Origin: Clostridiales bacterium
Lineage (GTDB): Bacteria > Bacillota > Clostridia > Christensenellales > Aristaeellaceae
Assembly: GCA_012837525.1 (NCBI GenBank)
Contig: DUQZ01000093.1
Coordinates: 1 to 47,834, forward strand
DNA length: 47,834 nucleotides
Direction: 5' to 3'
The stretch's first letter is position 1. Each line of letters begins with the position of its first letter. Below, piece by piece: positions 8,716-16,828 of this stretch. Below the pieces are notes generated by a model. That model did not search any database. It was not told where the DNA came from and saw nothing but the letters and a program-made list of their open reading frames with translations. The position numbers were made by a program, and so were the translations under genes.

Positions 8716-9232
8716 GCTGTGCCTCCTTTGTCAGCTGCGCGCGCAGTTTCTCCTGCGCCCGTTTGAGCCGGTAATATACGGTGGAGACGGACACATTGAG
8801 GATGCCCGCGATCTCCTCCGCGGTGTAGTTTTGGTAGTAGTGCAAAAGGATGACAACGCGGAAGGCGGGCTTTAGACCCATCACATCCTCCACCAGACCC
8901 AACTCGTCAATGTCCATGTGTTGGGACGCCGTGATCATGGCCTCTTCCAGCGGCAGGTTGCGCACCCTGTGCCGGAACCAGGCGCTGCGCAGCACATCCT
9001 TACAGGTGTTGACCGCGATGCGCGCAAGCCAGGCCTTTTCTGATTCGGCTGTGACGCCGCGGCCCCGTGCCCGGTAGGCCTTGAGGAAGGTGTCCTGGGC
9101 CGCGTCCTCCGCCAGGCCTGCATCCTTGAGGTAGGCATAGCAAAGGCGGAGCACCCCCGTGCCGTGGTCCTCCATCAGCTGGGTCAGCCATTGCTCCTGG
9201 TTTATGTCGCGCCCGTACGCTGCGCTGTTCAT
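8702..9232 (-). CDS. ECF-type RNA polymerase sigma factor (sigma-70 family)
   Basis: A 176-residue extracytoplasmic-function sigma factor. Region 2 is visible as LCYAYLKDAGLAEDAAQDT followed by FLKAYRARG, and region 4 as YTAEEIAGILNVSVSTVYY with RLKRAQEKLR, a helix-turn-helix that would read the -35 element. The start at 9232 (MNSAAYGRD) has GGAGGTGAGG upstream; the open frame extends further but without a ribosome binding site. The gene overlaps the presumed anti-sigma gene downstream. This sigma/anti-sigma pairing is the usual arrangement for envelope or antibiotic stress response. No convincing autoregulated ECF promoter was found upstream. Confidence 0.9.
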   Translation of the reverse strand: MNSAAYGRDINQEQWLTQLMEDHGTGVLRLCYAYLKDAGLAEDAAQDTFLKAYRARGRGVTAESEKAWLARIAVNTCKDVLRSAWFRHRVRNLPLEEAMITASQHMDIDELGLVEDVMGLKPAFRVVILLHYYQNYTAEEIAGILNVSVSTVYYRLKRAQEKLRAQLTKEAQHASR

Positions 9233-9305
9233 GGCCGCCTCACCTCCTTCACCCTTACAGACGAAACACAGCATGAAAATTGCAAAGTTTGAGATAATAT
9301 TGTAA

Positions 9306-9340
9306 ATAAAAACAGCACCCGGGCGCAAACCTGAGTGCTG
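9306..9340 (-). terminator. Rho-independent terminator of the exonuclease III gene
   Basis: Stem CAGCACTCAGG/CCCGGGTGCTG with a short loop, followed on the minus strand by TTTTTATT. It lies about 20 bases after the exonuclease stop and upstream of the sigma factor gene. Confidence 0.75.
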
Positions 9341-9356
9341 TGAAGGATTAATGACC

Positions 9357-10112
9357 TTACTTCAAATCGATCTCCAGCGTCACCGGGCAGTGGTCGGAGC
9401 CGTAGATGTCGCTCCTGATATCCGCTGCCTTGATCTGGCCTTTGATACGGTTTGACACCAGGAAGTAATCAATGCGCCAGCCAGCGTTGCTGGCGCGGGC
9501 GTTACTGCGATAGCTCCACCAGGAGTAGGCTTCGGTCTTGTCCGGGTAGAGGTGGCGGAAGGTATCGGTAAAGCCGCTGCCTAAAAGGGTGGTCATCTTG
9601 GCGCGTTCCTGGTCGGAGAAGCCGGGGTTGCCGCGGTTTTGGCGCGGGTATTTCAGGTCGATCTCCTGGTGCGCCACGTTCAAGTCCCCGCAATAGATGA
9701 CGGGCTTTTTTTGATCCAGCGCCATCAGGTGCGCGCGCATGGCGTCCTCAAAGGCCTCGCGGTAGCCAATGCGCACCAATTCTGGCTGGGCGTTGGGCAC
9801 ATAGGCGTTGACCAGGTAAAAGCCGGGGTATTCCAATGTCATCACGCGGCCTTCGTCCAGGTGGTCCTCCCCCAGGCCAAAGGTGATGGAAAGCGGCTCA
9901 TGCCGGGTGAACACTGCCGTGCCTGAATAGCCCTTGCGCTGGGCGGAGTGCCAATAGTCCTCATACCCGGGCGGGTCATACTGCGCCTGGCCGGGCTGCA
10001 TCTTGGTCTCCTGCAGGCAGACAAAATCCGCGTCCAAATTGATGAAAGACTCATCAAACCCTTTATTTAACACCGCGCGAAAGCCGTTGACATTCCATGA
10101 TACAAACTTCAT
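9357..10112 (-). CDS. exoA: Exodeoxyribonuclease III / AP endonuclease
   Basis: A Mg2+-dependent enzyme of base-excision repair that cuts at abasic sites and removes 3'-blocked ends. At 251 residues it is of normal length for the ExoA/XthA family. Visible family motifs: SWNVNGFRA near the N-terminus, LQETKM (metal-binding Glu), NAYVPNAQ, CGDLNVAH (catalytic Asp and Asn), GWRIDYFLVS, and GSDHCPVTLEI at the C-terminus (catalytic Asp-His). The ATG at 10112 is preceded by AGGAG; upstream in-frame codons lack a site. It is divergent from an aldo/keto reductase gene. A perfect 10-bp inverted repeat lies in the shared promoter region. Confidence 0.95.
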   Translation of the reverse strand: MKFVSWNVNGFRAVLNKGFDESFINLDADFVCLQETKMQPGQAQYDPPGYEDYWHSAQRKGYSGTAVFTRHEPLSITFGLGEDHLDEGRVMTLEYPGFYLVNAYVPNAQPELVRIGYREAFEDAMRAHLMALDQKKPVIYCGDLNVAHQEIDLKYPRQNRGNPGFSDQERAKMTTLLGSGFTDTFRHLYPDKTEAYSWWSYRSNARASNAGWRIDYFLVSNRIKGQIKAADIRSDIYGSDHCPVTLEIDLK

Positions 10113-10149
10113 TCCAATCTCCTGATGCGTCATAACGCTTATTTTATTT

Positions 10150-10176
10150 GAATATACCCAATAACGGGGTATATTC
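10150..10176. promoter_or_regulatory. Perfect inverted repeat between exoA and the aldo/keto reductase gene
   Basis: GAATATACCC (10150-10159) and GGGTATATTC (10167-10176) form a perfect 10-bp dyad with 7 bases between. It lies about 45 bases upstream of the plus-strand start and 38 bases upstream of exoA. There is no T-run, so an operator for a dimeric regulator is more likely than a terminator. Confidence 0.55.
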
Positions 10177-10221
10177 CAAGCAGGGTGTACCTGAAAAATA
10201 CCGCACCGCACAGGAGGAAAC

Positions 10222-11211
10222 ATGTATACAGCAAACAAACAACGTTATGAGACCATGGAATACAAGCGCGTGGGTAAAAGCGGGCTCAAGTTGCCCTATG
10301 TGTCCCTTGGCCTTTGGCACAACTTTGGCAGCCTCTTCCCCCATGCCAACTCCCGGGAGATGATTTTGGGCGCTTTTGACCTTGGCATCACGCATTTTGA
10401 CCTGGCCAACAACTACGGCCCCGTCCCCGGCAGCGCCGAGGAAACCTTTGGTCGTGTGCTTGCCCAGGATTTGCGGAAGTACCGGGATGAGATCATCATC
10501 TCCACCAAGTCCGGCTATTACATGTGGGAAGGCCCTTATGGCGAGTGGGGCAGCCGCAAGCAGATGATCGCCAGCCTGGACCAAAGCCTTTTGCGCATGG
10601 GGCTGGATTATGTAGACATCTTCTACTCCCACCGCCCGGATCTGGAAACGCCGCTGGAGGAAACCGTCAGCGCGCTGGTGCAGGCGGTGCGCTCCGGCAA
10701 GGCGCTGTACGTGGGCCTGTCCAACTATGACGCCAAGCGCACCAAGGAAGCGATTGACCTGCTCAAGGCTGAGGGCATCCACTGCTTAATCCATCAGCCG
10801 CGCTACAACATCTATGACCGCCGGCCCGAGGAAGGCCTGTACCAGGTGCTGGAAGAGGAAGGCGTGGGCGCGATTCCCTTCTCCCCATTGGAGCAGGGCT
10901 TGTTGACCAACCGCTACTTAAACGGCATCCCGGCGGATTCCAGGGCCGCGGGCGGTAGTATCTTCCTAAAGTCCGAGCAGATTACCGAGGACAAATTAAG
11001 CCAAATCCGCAAGCTGAATGACATCGCGGTTCAGCGCGGCCAGACCCTGGCGCAGATGGCGCTGTCCTGGCTGCACAAGAGCCCGGTGACGGCCTCCGTC
11101 ATCATCGGCGCCAGCCGCCTGTCCCAGATTGAGGACTGCGCAAAGGCGCACCAGGCAGCCCCCTTCACGCAGGAGGAGCTGGACAAGATTGACCAGATTG
11201 TAAAAGGATAA
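10222..11211 (+). CDS. Aldo/keto reductase, L-glyceraldehyde 3-phosphate reductase (YghZ/Gpr) type
   Basis: An NADPH-dependent oxidoreductase of 329 residues. It aligns closely with E. coli YghZ (Gpr): KSGLKLPYVSLGLWHNFG, DLGITHFDLANNYGPVPGS (catalytic Tyr, about 63-70), STKSGYYMW (catalytic Lys, about 94), FYSHRPD (His, about 136), GLSNY and LIHQPRYN. This family reduces L-glyceraldehyde 3-phosphate and methylglyoxal-like aldehydes, and relatives are annotated as potassium-channel beta subunits. AGGAGG lies four bases before the ATG at 10222. It is followed by a GyrI-like protein 8 bases after its stop, so the two are co-transcribed. Confidence 0.88.
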   Translation: MYTANKQRYETMEYKRVGKSGLKLPYVSLGLWHNFGSLFPHANSREMILGAFDLGITHFDLANNYGPVPGSAEETFGRVLAQDLRKYRDEIIISTKSGYYMWEGPYGEWGSRKQMIASLDQSLLRMGLDYVDIFYSHRPDLETPLEETVSALVQAVRSGKALYVGLSNYDAKRTKEAIDLLKAEGIHCLIHQPRYNIYDRRPEEGLYQVLEEEGVGAIPFSPLEQGLLTNRYLNGIPADSRAAGGSIFLKSEQITEDKLSQIRKLNDIAVQRGQTLAQMALSWLHKSPVTASVIIGASRLSQIEDCAKAHQAAPFTQEELDKIDQIVKG

Positions 11212-11219
11212 GGGATTAT

Positions 11220-12104
11220 ATGCCAGAGATTGTCAACACCTATCGGGAGCAGGCGCCCGCCAGCCGCTTCATCGGCATTAAATACGATGAATCCAACCGG
11301 GTGGACGGCAGTTTTGCCCATTTGTGGACCAGCTGGTTTAAGCATGGCCGCTTCAACACCCTTGTGGCGCTGCAAACCGCGGACTGGCTGAACACCTACC
11401 CCGAGGCCGCCAGCTTCATCGGCCTGATGCGCCACCAGGCGGGGAAGGCCTTTGAGTACTGGATTGGTCTGTTTTTGCCCAGTGACACACCGGTGCCTGC
11501 CGGCTTTGACAGCCTGGACCTGCCGGCGATGGAATTGGGTGTGTGCTGGGTGAAGGGATTGGAACCGGACATCTACTGGCAGGAAAACGCCTGCATTGAG
11601 CAGCTGCGCGCGCAGTTCACCTCCCCCAAGCCGGATGAGGACGGCTGGCTGATTGTGCTGGAGCGCTACCAGCAGGCGCGCTTTGCGGAAAATGAGGACG
11701 GCGTCAGAACCCTGGACATGGTGTTTATGCTCAAAGAACTCAACGAGGAAGAGGACACAGGCATGGAGATGACGGACATGGACCCGGTGGGCAAGTTCTA
11801 CTGTGCCCATTGCCGCCGCGCGATGGACAGTGACACCTGCCCGGAGTGCGGCAAAAAAGGCACGCCGCTGGACGCGGAGGACCCCATTTACATCGGGGAG
11901 CTGCCCGGCAAGCTTCGCAACGCGCTGCAGATTGCCTTTTCGGCAACGGAGATCCCCTTTAACGCCTACTCCACCCTGGGCACAGGCTTTACGCTGTCGG
12001 CGGGCGACATCTTTGAAAGTTACAAGATTTACGCGCCCTACGCCCGCTCTGAGGAGGCGAAGGTGGCCTTTTTGAGCGTGTTTGAGATCAACGACGACGC
12101 CTGA
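11220..12104 (+). CDS. GyrI-like effector-binding domain protein with internal zinc ribbon
   Basis: A 294-residue protein that appears to be a three-part fusion. Residues 1 to about 160 resemble a GyrI-like/AraC effector-binding fold (FIGIKYDESNRVDG, FEYWIGLFLP, DSLDLPAMELGVCWVKG, DEDGWLIVLERYQ). A short acidic linker leads to a zinc ribbon with four cysteines, CAHC then CPEC (about 195-212). The C-terminal 75 residues (YIGELPGKLRNALQIAFSA, then DIFESYKIYAPYARSEEA) weakly resemble DUF2007-type signalling proteins. There is no DNA-binding domain. It may sense a small molecule, but the ligand is unknown. The stop codon overlaps the ATG of the next gene (TGATG). Confidence 0.6.
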   Translation: MPEIVNTYREQAPASRFIGIKYDESNRVDGSFAHLWTSWFKHGRFNTLVALQTADWLNTYPEAASFIGLMRHQAGKAFEYWIGLFLPSDTPVPAGFDSLDLPAMELGVCWVKGLEPDIYWQENACIEQLRAQFTSPKPDEDGWLIVLERYQQARFAENEDGVRTLDMVFMLKELNEEEDTGMEMTDMDPVGKFYCAHCRRAMDSDTCPECGKKGTPLDAEDPIYIGELPGKLRNALQIAFSATEIPFNAYSTLGTGFTLSAGDIFESYKIYAPYARSEEAKVAFLSVFEINDDA

Positions 12105-12385
12105 TGCTGCTGGTGTATGTGACGGCGCGCCTGCGCGCGCCCTGGTGCCGCAGTTTGAAGGACAAGCGGTCCGAGATCAAACGGCTGACCCACAAGCTGC
12201 GGCAAACCTTCAACGTGTCCGTGGTGGAATCGGGCAGCCAGGACATCCATAACCTGCTGGAGATCGGCATCGCCGCTGTGGCCTTTGACGCGGCCCAGGC
12301 GGACAGCATCACAGAAAAGTTGTATGGCTTTTTGGAAAGCAATACCGATGCTGAGATCATCGGCTTTGAGGCGGAACACCGCTAA
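12104..12385 (+). CDS. DUF503 family protein (YlxP-like)
   Basis: A 93-residue protein matching the DUF503/YlxP family: SLKDKRSEIKRLTHKLRQTF and NVSVVESGSQDIHN are typical, as is the C-terminal two-layer alpha/beta pattern. In many Bacillota the gene lies in the nusA-infB-rbfA region and is linked to ribosome maturation; here it is instead translationally coupled to a GyrI-like protein by a one-base stop/start overlap. It is followed by a bidirectional terminator. The biochemical role of the family is not established. Confidence 0.85.
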   Translation: MLLVYVTARLRAPWCRSLKDKRSEIKRLTHKLRQTFNVSVVESGSQDIHNLLEIGIAAVAFDAAQADSITEKLYGFLESNTDAEIIGFEAEHR

Positions 12386-12395
12386 AAATGGTTAC

Positions 12396-12433
12396 AAAAA
12401 AGGAGTTGCTGTGTACGCTGCAACTCCTTTTAA
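12396..12433. terminator. Bidirectional terminator
   Basis: AGGAGTTGC (12401-12409) and GCAACTCCT (12420-12428) form a stem flanked by A-run and T-run. It separates the convergent DUF503 and msrB genes. Confidence 0.75.
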
Positions 12434-12444
12434 TGTGGCCTTTT

Positions 12445-12999
12445 TTAGTCCAGTTCGCTGAGCAGGTGGCCGTAGCCCTCCGCCTCCATCTGGTCCTTTG
12501 GGATGAAGCGCAGGGAGGCGCTGTTGATGCAGTAGCGGATCCCATTGGGGGATTCCGGGTCGTTCTCAAACACATGGCCCAAGTGGGTATCGCCCAGGGC
12601 GCTGCGCACCTCGGTGCGGACTTGCCAGTACGAGCGGTCCTCCAACTCCACAATGCGGGTGTCATCGATGCTTTCAAAGAAGGCGGGCCAGCCGCAGGAG
12701 GACTGGTACTTCTGTTTGGAAGTAAAGAGCGGCTCGCCGGTGACGATGTCCACATAGATGCCCGGCTCGTTAAGCTGCCAGTACTCATTGGTGTAGGGGT
12801 GCTCCGTGCCCGATTCCTGGGTCACGTGGTACTGCAGCGGGGTGAGGATTTTCTTGAGTTCCTCATCGCTGGGTTTTGTATATTGCTGGTTTGGTTCACT
12901 CATCGCTGTCTGATTCCCTTCTGTTGTTTGCTGGCCTGGTATCAGCAAGCCAAAGACCAGCGTGATGGCAAGCAATGTGCCAAGCACAATCTTTTTCAT
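12445..12999 (-). CDS. msrB: Exported peptide-methionine (R)-S-oxide reductase
   Basis: Reduces methionine-R-sulfoxide in proteins. The 184-residue protein begins with a signal peptide or anchor ([19 protein letters not shown]) and a linker, followed by a full MsrB domain from [10 protein letters not shown] onward. Key residues: the CGWPAF region ([14 protein letters not shown]), LGHVFEND and the catalytic cysteine in [11 protein letters not shown] (about 155). The Cys is coded by TGC, so it is not a selenoprotein. The cytosolic-type paired CxxC zinc sites are not apparent. An exported MsrB suggests repair of oxidised surface proteins. It lies 33 bases after a membrane metallopeptidase gene and is probably co-transcribed with it. 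Confidence 0.92.
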   Translation of the reverse strand: MKKIVLGTLLAITLVFGLLIPGQQTTEGNQTAMSEPNQQYTKPSDEELKKILTPLQYHVTQESGTEHPYTNEYWQLNEPGIYVDIVTGEPLFTSKQKYQSSCGWPAFFESIDDTRIVELEDRSYWQVRTEVRSALGDTHLGHVFENDPESPNGIRYCINSASLRFIPKDQMEAEGYGHLLSELD

Positions 13000-13032
13000 A
13001 GATGTCCCTCCTGGTTGGCGGGGCCGTTCAAA

Positions 13033-13935
13033 TTACAACCCCTTAAAGGTGTCCCAGCCGGACAGGTCGCCGGCCTCAAAGCCGCGCTTGAACCATTCCT
13101 GGCGCTGCGCACTGGTGCCGTGGTTGAAGGTGTCCGGGTCCACATAGCCCTGGTAGCGCTTCTGGATGGCGTCGTCACCCACCACAGCCGCGGCGCTCAT
13201 GGCTTCGGACAGATCGCCCTGCTCCAGGTAGCCGCGCTCGTACATATAGCGCGCGACCACGCCGGCCAGGTAATCGGCCTGCAATTCAAAGGCTACGCTG
13301 TAGCGGTTGAATTCTGTCTGGCTCATCGTCCCCCGGGCGACGCGCTGGCGCAGGGTGTTGAGCTGCTGGGTGACGCCCAGCAGGGTTTGCACATGGTGTC
13401 CCGCCTCGTGCGCGACGACATAAACCATGGCGAAGTCGCCCTCCTTGGCGCCGTACTTCTTGGTCAGCGTGTTATAGAAGCTGAGATCCAGGTAAATGGT
13501 GTGATCGCCCGGGCAATAAAAGGGCCCCACGCCCGAATCCGCCGCGCCGCAGGCGGTGTTGATCTGGCCGGTGTAGATGGTCATCTGCGGCTCTTTATAC
13601 GCGGTTTGGTACTCTGACTTGGGCAGGATCTCCGACCAGGTGTCCTCAATATCCGCGAGTGCGACGGACAAGAAGCCCATCAGCTCCTTTTCCTGCTGTG
13701 TTTCCTGGTAGGTTCCCTGCTGCTGGCTGGATTGCTGCTGGGAGCTTGGGGGCAGGACCGCGCCGTCCACCACATCGCCCAGGTTGCCGCCGCCCATCAA
13801 GGTGATGAGCAGGTAGATGACAATGCCTACCAGGCCCAGCCCACCGCCGCCCAGGGCGATCCGGCCGCCGCCTCCAAAGCTGCGCCCGCGTTGGTCATTC
13901 ACATTGGTGCTTTTGCGTCTGCCTTGCCATTTCAT
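13033..13935 (-). CDS. Neutral zinc metallopeptidase, YpfJ-type, membrane-anchored
   Basis: A 300-residue protein with a short basic, Gly-rich N-terminus, one membrane helix (about 32-48) and a Gln/Ser-rich linker before the catalytic domain. The zinc site is HEAGHH (residues 176-181) with a downstream FELQADYLAG that supplies the third ligand Glu. Conserved family motifs also include YCPGDHTIYLDLSF, DAIQKRYQGY and HGTSAQRQEWF. YpfJ family members are predicted peptidases of unknown substrate. The gene is followed by exported MsrB and preceded by a HAD phosphatase 65 bases upstream. Confidence 0.9.
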   Translation of the reverse strand: MKWQGRRKSTNVNDQRGRSFGGGGRIALGGGGLGLVGIVIYLLITLMGGGNLGDVVDGAVLPPSSQQQSSQQQGTYQETQQEKELMGFLSVALADIEDTWSEILPKSEYQTAYKEPQMTIYTGQINTACGAADSGVGPFYCPGDHTIYLDLSFYNTLTKKYGAKEGDFAMVYVVAHEAGHHVQTLLGVTQQLNTLRQRVARGTMSQTEFNRYSVAFELQADYLAGVVARYMYERGYLEQGDLSEAMSAAAVVGDDAIQKRYQGYVDPDTFNHGTSAQRQEWFKRGFEAGDLSGWDTFKGL

Positions 13936-14000
13936 ACTGCGTCCGCCTTTCGGGCATGGCGCCCATGTTTTGATTCTTCCCTAAGATTGTACCCAGCAGG

Positions 14001-14828
14001 CTATATCTGCCCGCGCGCAAAGCCGCGCAGCACCGGCAGCAAATCGGCCACGCTGTCAATGGCGATGTCCGGCTTAAGGTCGCTTTTTTGCCAGACTTCC
14101 CGCGTGGTTTCCCCGCTGAACACCAGGATGGTGGACACATCCGCGTTTTTACCGCAGGTGATGTCGGTATAGATGCGGTCGCCGATCATCACGGTCTCCG
14201 CGGGCAAAACGCCTTTTTTTGCCATGGCCAGCCGGGCGATCTCCGGCTGCGGTTTGCCCAAAAAGCGGGGCAGGCGGCCGGTGGCGTGCTCCAGCATCTG
14301 GGCAAAGGCGCCGCAATCGGGCACATAGCCAAACTCCATCGGGCAAACCCAGTCCTGGTTGGTGGCCAGGTACAGCACACCGCGGTTGATCAGCTGCGTC
14401 GCGTCCACCAGCTTTTGGTAGGTCAGCTCGGTATCATAGCCCATCAGCAGACAATCCACCTCATCGCTGAGGGTGTAGGTGATGGGAAAGCCCGCCTTGC
14501 GCAGTTGCTGTTTGAAGGATTCTGTGCCCAGGGCGTAGATCAATTTTGGCTGATGGTGCGTGCGCAGATAGCTGCAGGCGGCGTCGGTGGAGGTAAAAAA
14601 GTCCTCCGTCACAGCCGTAATGCCCATGCGGGTTAATTTGTTGAGGTAGGCATCCGTCCCCCGGGAGGAGTTGTTGGTGAGGAACAGATAATCCGCGCCC
14701 GCGTCCCGGATGGCCTGTAAAAAATCCAGCGTAAAGGGGTAAAGACGGTCCCCCAGATAGAGAGTGCCGTCCATGTCCAGCAAATAGAGCTTTTTGCCTG
14801 TGAGCAGGGTTTCAAGCGCAGTGTTCAT
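14001..14828 (-). CDS. HAD-IIA family sugar-phosphate phosphatase (NagD-like)
   Basis: A cytoplasmic Mg2+-dependent phosphatase of 275 residues, normal for the NagD/AraL/PGP family. HAD motif I is LLDMDGTLYLG (about 16-26), motif II LTNNSS (about 50), motif III lysine in GKPQPEIARLA (about 192) and motif IV MIGDRIYTDI (about 213). The C2-type cap lies between motifs II and III. Substrates in the family include nucleotide monophosphates, glycerol phosphate and pyridoxal phosphate; the sequence does not decide. The ATG is 4 bases after the stop of the MFS transporter, whose end supplies the GAGG site, so translation is coupled. Confidence 0.9.
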   Translation of the reverse strand: MNTALETLLTGKKLYLLDMDGTLYLGDRLYPFTLDFLQAIRDAGADYLFLTNNSSRGTDAYLNKLTRMGITAVTEDFFTSTDAACSYLRTHHQPKLIYALGTESFKQQLRKAGFPITYTLSDEVDCLLMGYDTELTYQKLVDATQLINRGVLYLATNQDWVCPMEFGYVPDCGAFAQMLEHATGRLPRFLGKPQPEIARLAMAKKGVLPAETVMIGDRIYTDITCGKNADVSTILVFSGETTREVWQKSDLKPDIAIDSVADLLPVLRGFARGQI

Positions 14829-14831
14829 CTT

Positions 14832-16106
14832 TTAGGCCTCATCCAACCGCACGTGTTCCAGGCTACGGTTGAGCCTGCTGGCGAAATACAGCGCCAGCAG
14901 CGAGAGAATGGCTGACAGCAGCATGGGCAGGCCCAGATACCACTTGGACAAGAGGCCGTTGATGGTGCCAAAGGGTGAGGTTACAAACAGACAGAAGGCC
15001 AGGGAGAAACCGAACATGCGCGCCTTCTCCGCCTTGTCAATCAAAATCATCTGCAGGCTGGAGAACAGGGGGATCAAGATGCTCAACGCCAGGGCCTCCG
15101 CCGCCACGCCCACGTAGACAGCCCAGGCCGCTTCGCGCGGCAACAAAAAGAGCATGAAGTGGATGGCTGCCATGATCATCAAGCCAAAGCGCATCGGCTT
15201 ATGAAAGCTTTGCGGGCGCAGGCGCGGCGCCAGCACAAAAAAGCAAATGAGCATCGCGATGGAACGCAGGCCGGACAAGAGGGGCAGCGCCTCCTCGGAA
15301 ATGCCCAGGGAGGCGGTGATCAAAAGCGGCCAGAAGTTATCGGTCGCGGAACGGATCACCATCACACAGGACATGATGCCCAATACAAGCATCAATGGGG
15401 TCTTTTTAAACATGGCCTTCAGCACCGCCAGGCTGCCGCGGAAGGCGAAAAAGATGGATTTGCCCTTGAGTTCCTCCTGCCGCTTTGCGCCAAGGGCGGT
15501 TTCAGTGGTCATGAAATACAGGATGATGACCTTGACAAGCATGCACACCGCGGCAAACAGGTACAGGGCGCGCATGGTGGGCACCAGGGCAAAATTGCGC
15601 ACAAAGACGCTGGTAAGCGGCGCCACAAAGCCCGAGATCAGCCCCGCGACACTGACCAAGGAATAGATGCTGACCAGCTTGTCATCCGGCGTGTCCTCCA
15701 CCATCAACAGGCCCCAGGAGTTTTCTGTCACGCGGAAAAAGCCGTTGAACAGCGCCGCCGCCATGAACCAGGCAAAACTCTGGGCGAACATCCAGATCAC
15801 CATGGGCACAAACCAGGCGAACAGGTCAAACAGCGCGGTCGCGGTGCGGCGGCCCAGTTTTTCTGTAATCGCACCGCCGATGAGGGCGCAGACCATCTGG
15901 CTGAGCAAAAAGGTGGTAGCCACCACGCCGATTTGCAACTCACTCAAGCCCAAGGCCTGCATGTACTTGGCCGCCAGGGGCATAAAGAGGGTAACAGGCA
16001 CACCCCAGAGGGGCTCGGTGTACACACAGGCCCGCGCGTTGCCGCGCAGGTGAATCAAGGTATCTACCAACTGGTTGCGTGAAAGCAGCGCTTTGATGGA
16101 GGCCAT
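14832..16106 (-). CDS. Major facilitator superfamily transporter
   Basis: A 424-residue polytopic protein with about twelve hydrophobic segments, a central loop (TTETALGAKRQEELKGKS) and an MFS A-like motif GGAITEKLGRRTA between helices 2 and 3. The N-terminus contains LIHLRGNARACVYTEPLWG, which recurs in an uncharacterised Clostridial MFS group. The substrate is unknown. It is translationally coupled to a HAD phosphatase (4-base gap), suggesting uptake of a compound whose phosphate ester is handled by the phosphatase, or the reverse; this is inference. Confidence 0.85.
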   Translation of the reverse strand: MASIKALLSRNQLVDTLIHLRGNARACVYTEPLWGVPVTLFMPLAAKYMQALGLSELQIGVVATTFLLSQMVCALIGGAITEKLGRRTATALFDLFAWFVPMVIWMFAQSFAWFMAAALFNGFFRVTENSWGLLMVEDTPDDKLVSIYSLVSVAGLISGFVAPLTSVFVRNFALVPTMRALYLFAAVCMLVKVIILYFMTTETALGAKRQEELKGKSIFFAFRGSLAVLKAMFKKTPLMLVLGIMSCVMVIRSATDNFWPLLITASLGISEEALPLLSGLRSIAMLICFFVLAPRLRPQSFHKPMRFGLMIMAAIHFMLFLLPREAAWAVYVGVAAEALALSILIPLFSSLQMILIDKAEKARMFGFSLAFCLFVTSPFGTINGLLSKWYLGLPMLLSAILSLLALYFASRLNRSLEHVRLDEA

Positions 16107-16176
16107 GACATACTCACTTTCCGGATTTGTACCAGATTCATCATAGCCAATATGGGGGGGTGGTTCAAGGGGCGCA

Positions 16177-16208
16177 CATGAAAAAACCAGGGTTGCCCCT
16201 GGTTTTTG
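16177..16208. terminator. Rho-independent terminator of the mgl/DUF1349 operon
   Basis: AAACCAGGG/CCCTGGTTT stem with a short loop and T-run on both strands. It lies 14 bases after the DUF1349 stop codon on the minus strand and upstream of the MFS gene. Confidence 0.75.
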
Positions 16209-16221
16209 GTTTAAATGAATC

Positions 16222-16812
16222 TCATTCTCCCTGTCTTAGGTTTTTAACCGTCCTGTTCTCCAACGAGAAGTGCGCAAAATGGCGCGGGCCGCCCTCGCCC
16301 AGCGGGGACTGGGCCACCAGGCCCACCTTGAGGGGCTGGTCGGTTTCCATATAGAACAGGCGGGTCATGTCAAAGCGCTCGCCGTCTAAGGAATAGTGGA
16401 AGGAGAAATAGTTGCCCACGCGGGCAGCCTGTAGCCACAGCTCATTCCCCTCCACGTTGCAGCCATTGGCGTCATCCGAGCGCACCTGGGTCACCACGCT
16501 GACCACAGCGCGGGTGCCAAAGTCGCTCTGCTCAAAGCACAGCTTGCCCCAGTTCAGTTCATCCTTCATGAGCAGGATGGCACAGGCGTCATAATCGGCC
16601 TTGAATTCCAGGGATACCTTCACGCGCAGGACAAAGTCGCCCTCCACCTCGGTATAGTAGTAGGGCGCGTTGCCCACGGACTCATCCGGCATGCCCTGCG
16701 CGTTGAGCTTTTCGCCAAAGTTGAAATAGTCGGTCTTAGCCGGCGCGTGGATGGTCATCACGCCGTCCTTTTCTTCCAGTGTGCTTTCGTTGATCCAGTT
16801 GAATTTCCGCAA
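16222..16812 (-). CDS. DUF1349 family protein (concanavalin-like fold)
   Basis: A 196-residue protein without signal peptide. It matches the DUF1349/YP_ family by NAPYYYTEVEGDFVLRVKV, DACAILLMKDELNWGKL, and VVTQVRSDDANG followed by LWLQAARVGNYFSFHYS. The family has a jelly-roll fold like glycan-binding domains, and members are often near sugar-use genes. It lies 16 bases after the mglC end in the galactose ABC operon, suggesting a carbohydrate-related role. No catalytic residues can be named. Confidence 0.82.
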   Translation of the reverse strand: MRKFNWINESTLEEKDGVMTIHAPAKTDYFNFGEKLNAQGMPDESVGNAPYYYTEVEGDFVLRVKVSLEFKADYDACAILLMKDELNWGKLCFEQSDFGTRAVVSVVTQVRSDDANGCNVEGNELWLQAARVGNYFSFHYSLDGERFDMTRLFYMETDQPLKVGLVAQSPLGEGGPRHFAHFSLENRTVKNLRQGE

Positions 16813-16828
16813 TGATCTTCTCCTACAA

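Noticed and set aside
12525-12545. Selenocysteine in MsrB
   Set aside because: The catalytic residue is encoded by TGC, not TGA.
12388-13617. A 409-codon open frame on the plus strand
   Set aside because: It is antisense to msrB and the zinc metallopeptidase, both with clear motifs; long antisense frames are expected from G+C-rich codon use.
15159-16082. A 307-codon open frame on the plus strand
   Set aside because: Antisense to the MFS transporter; low-complexity His/Gln/Asp-rich translation without family features.
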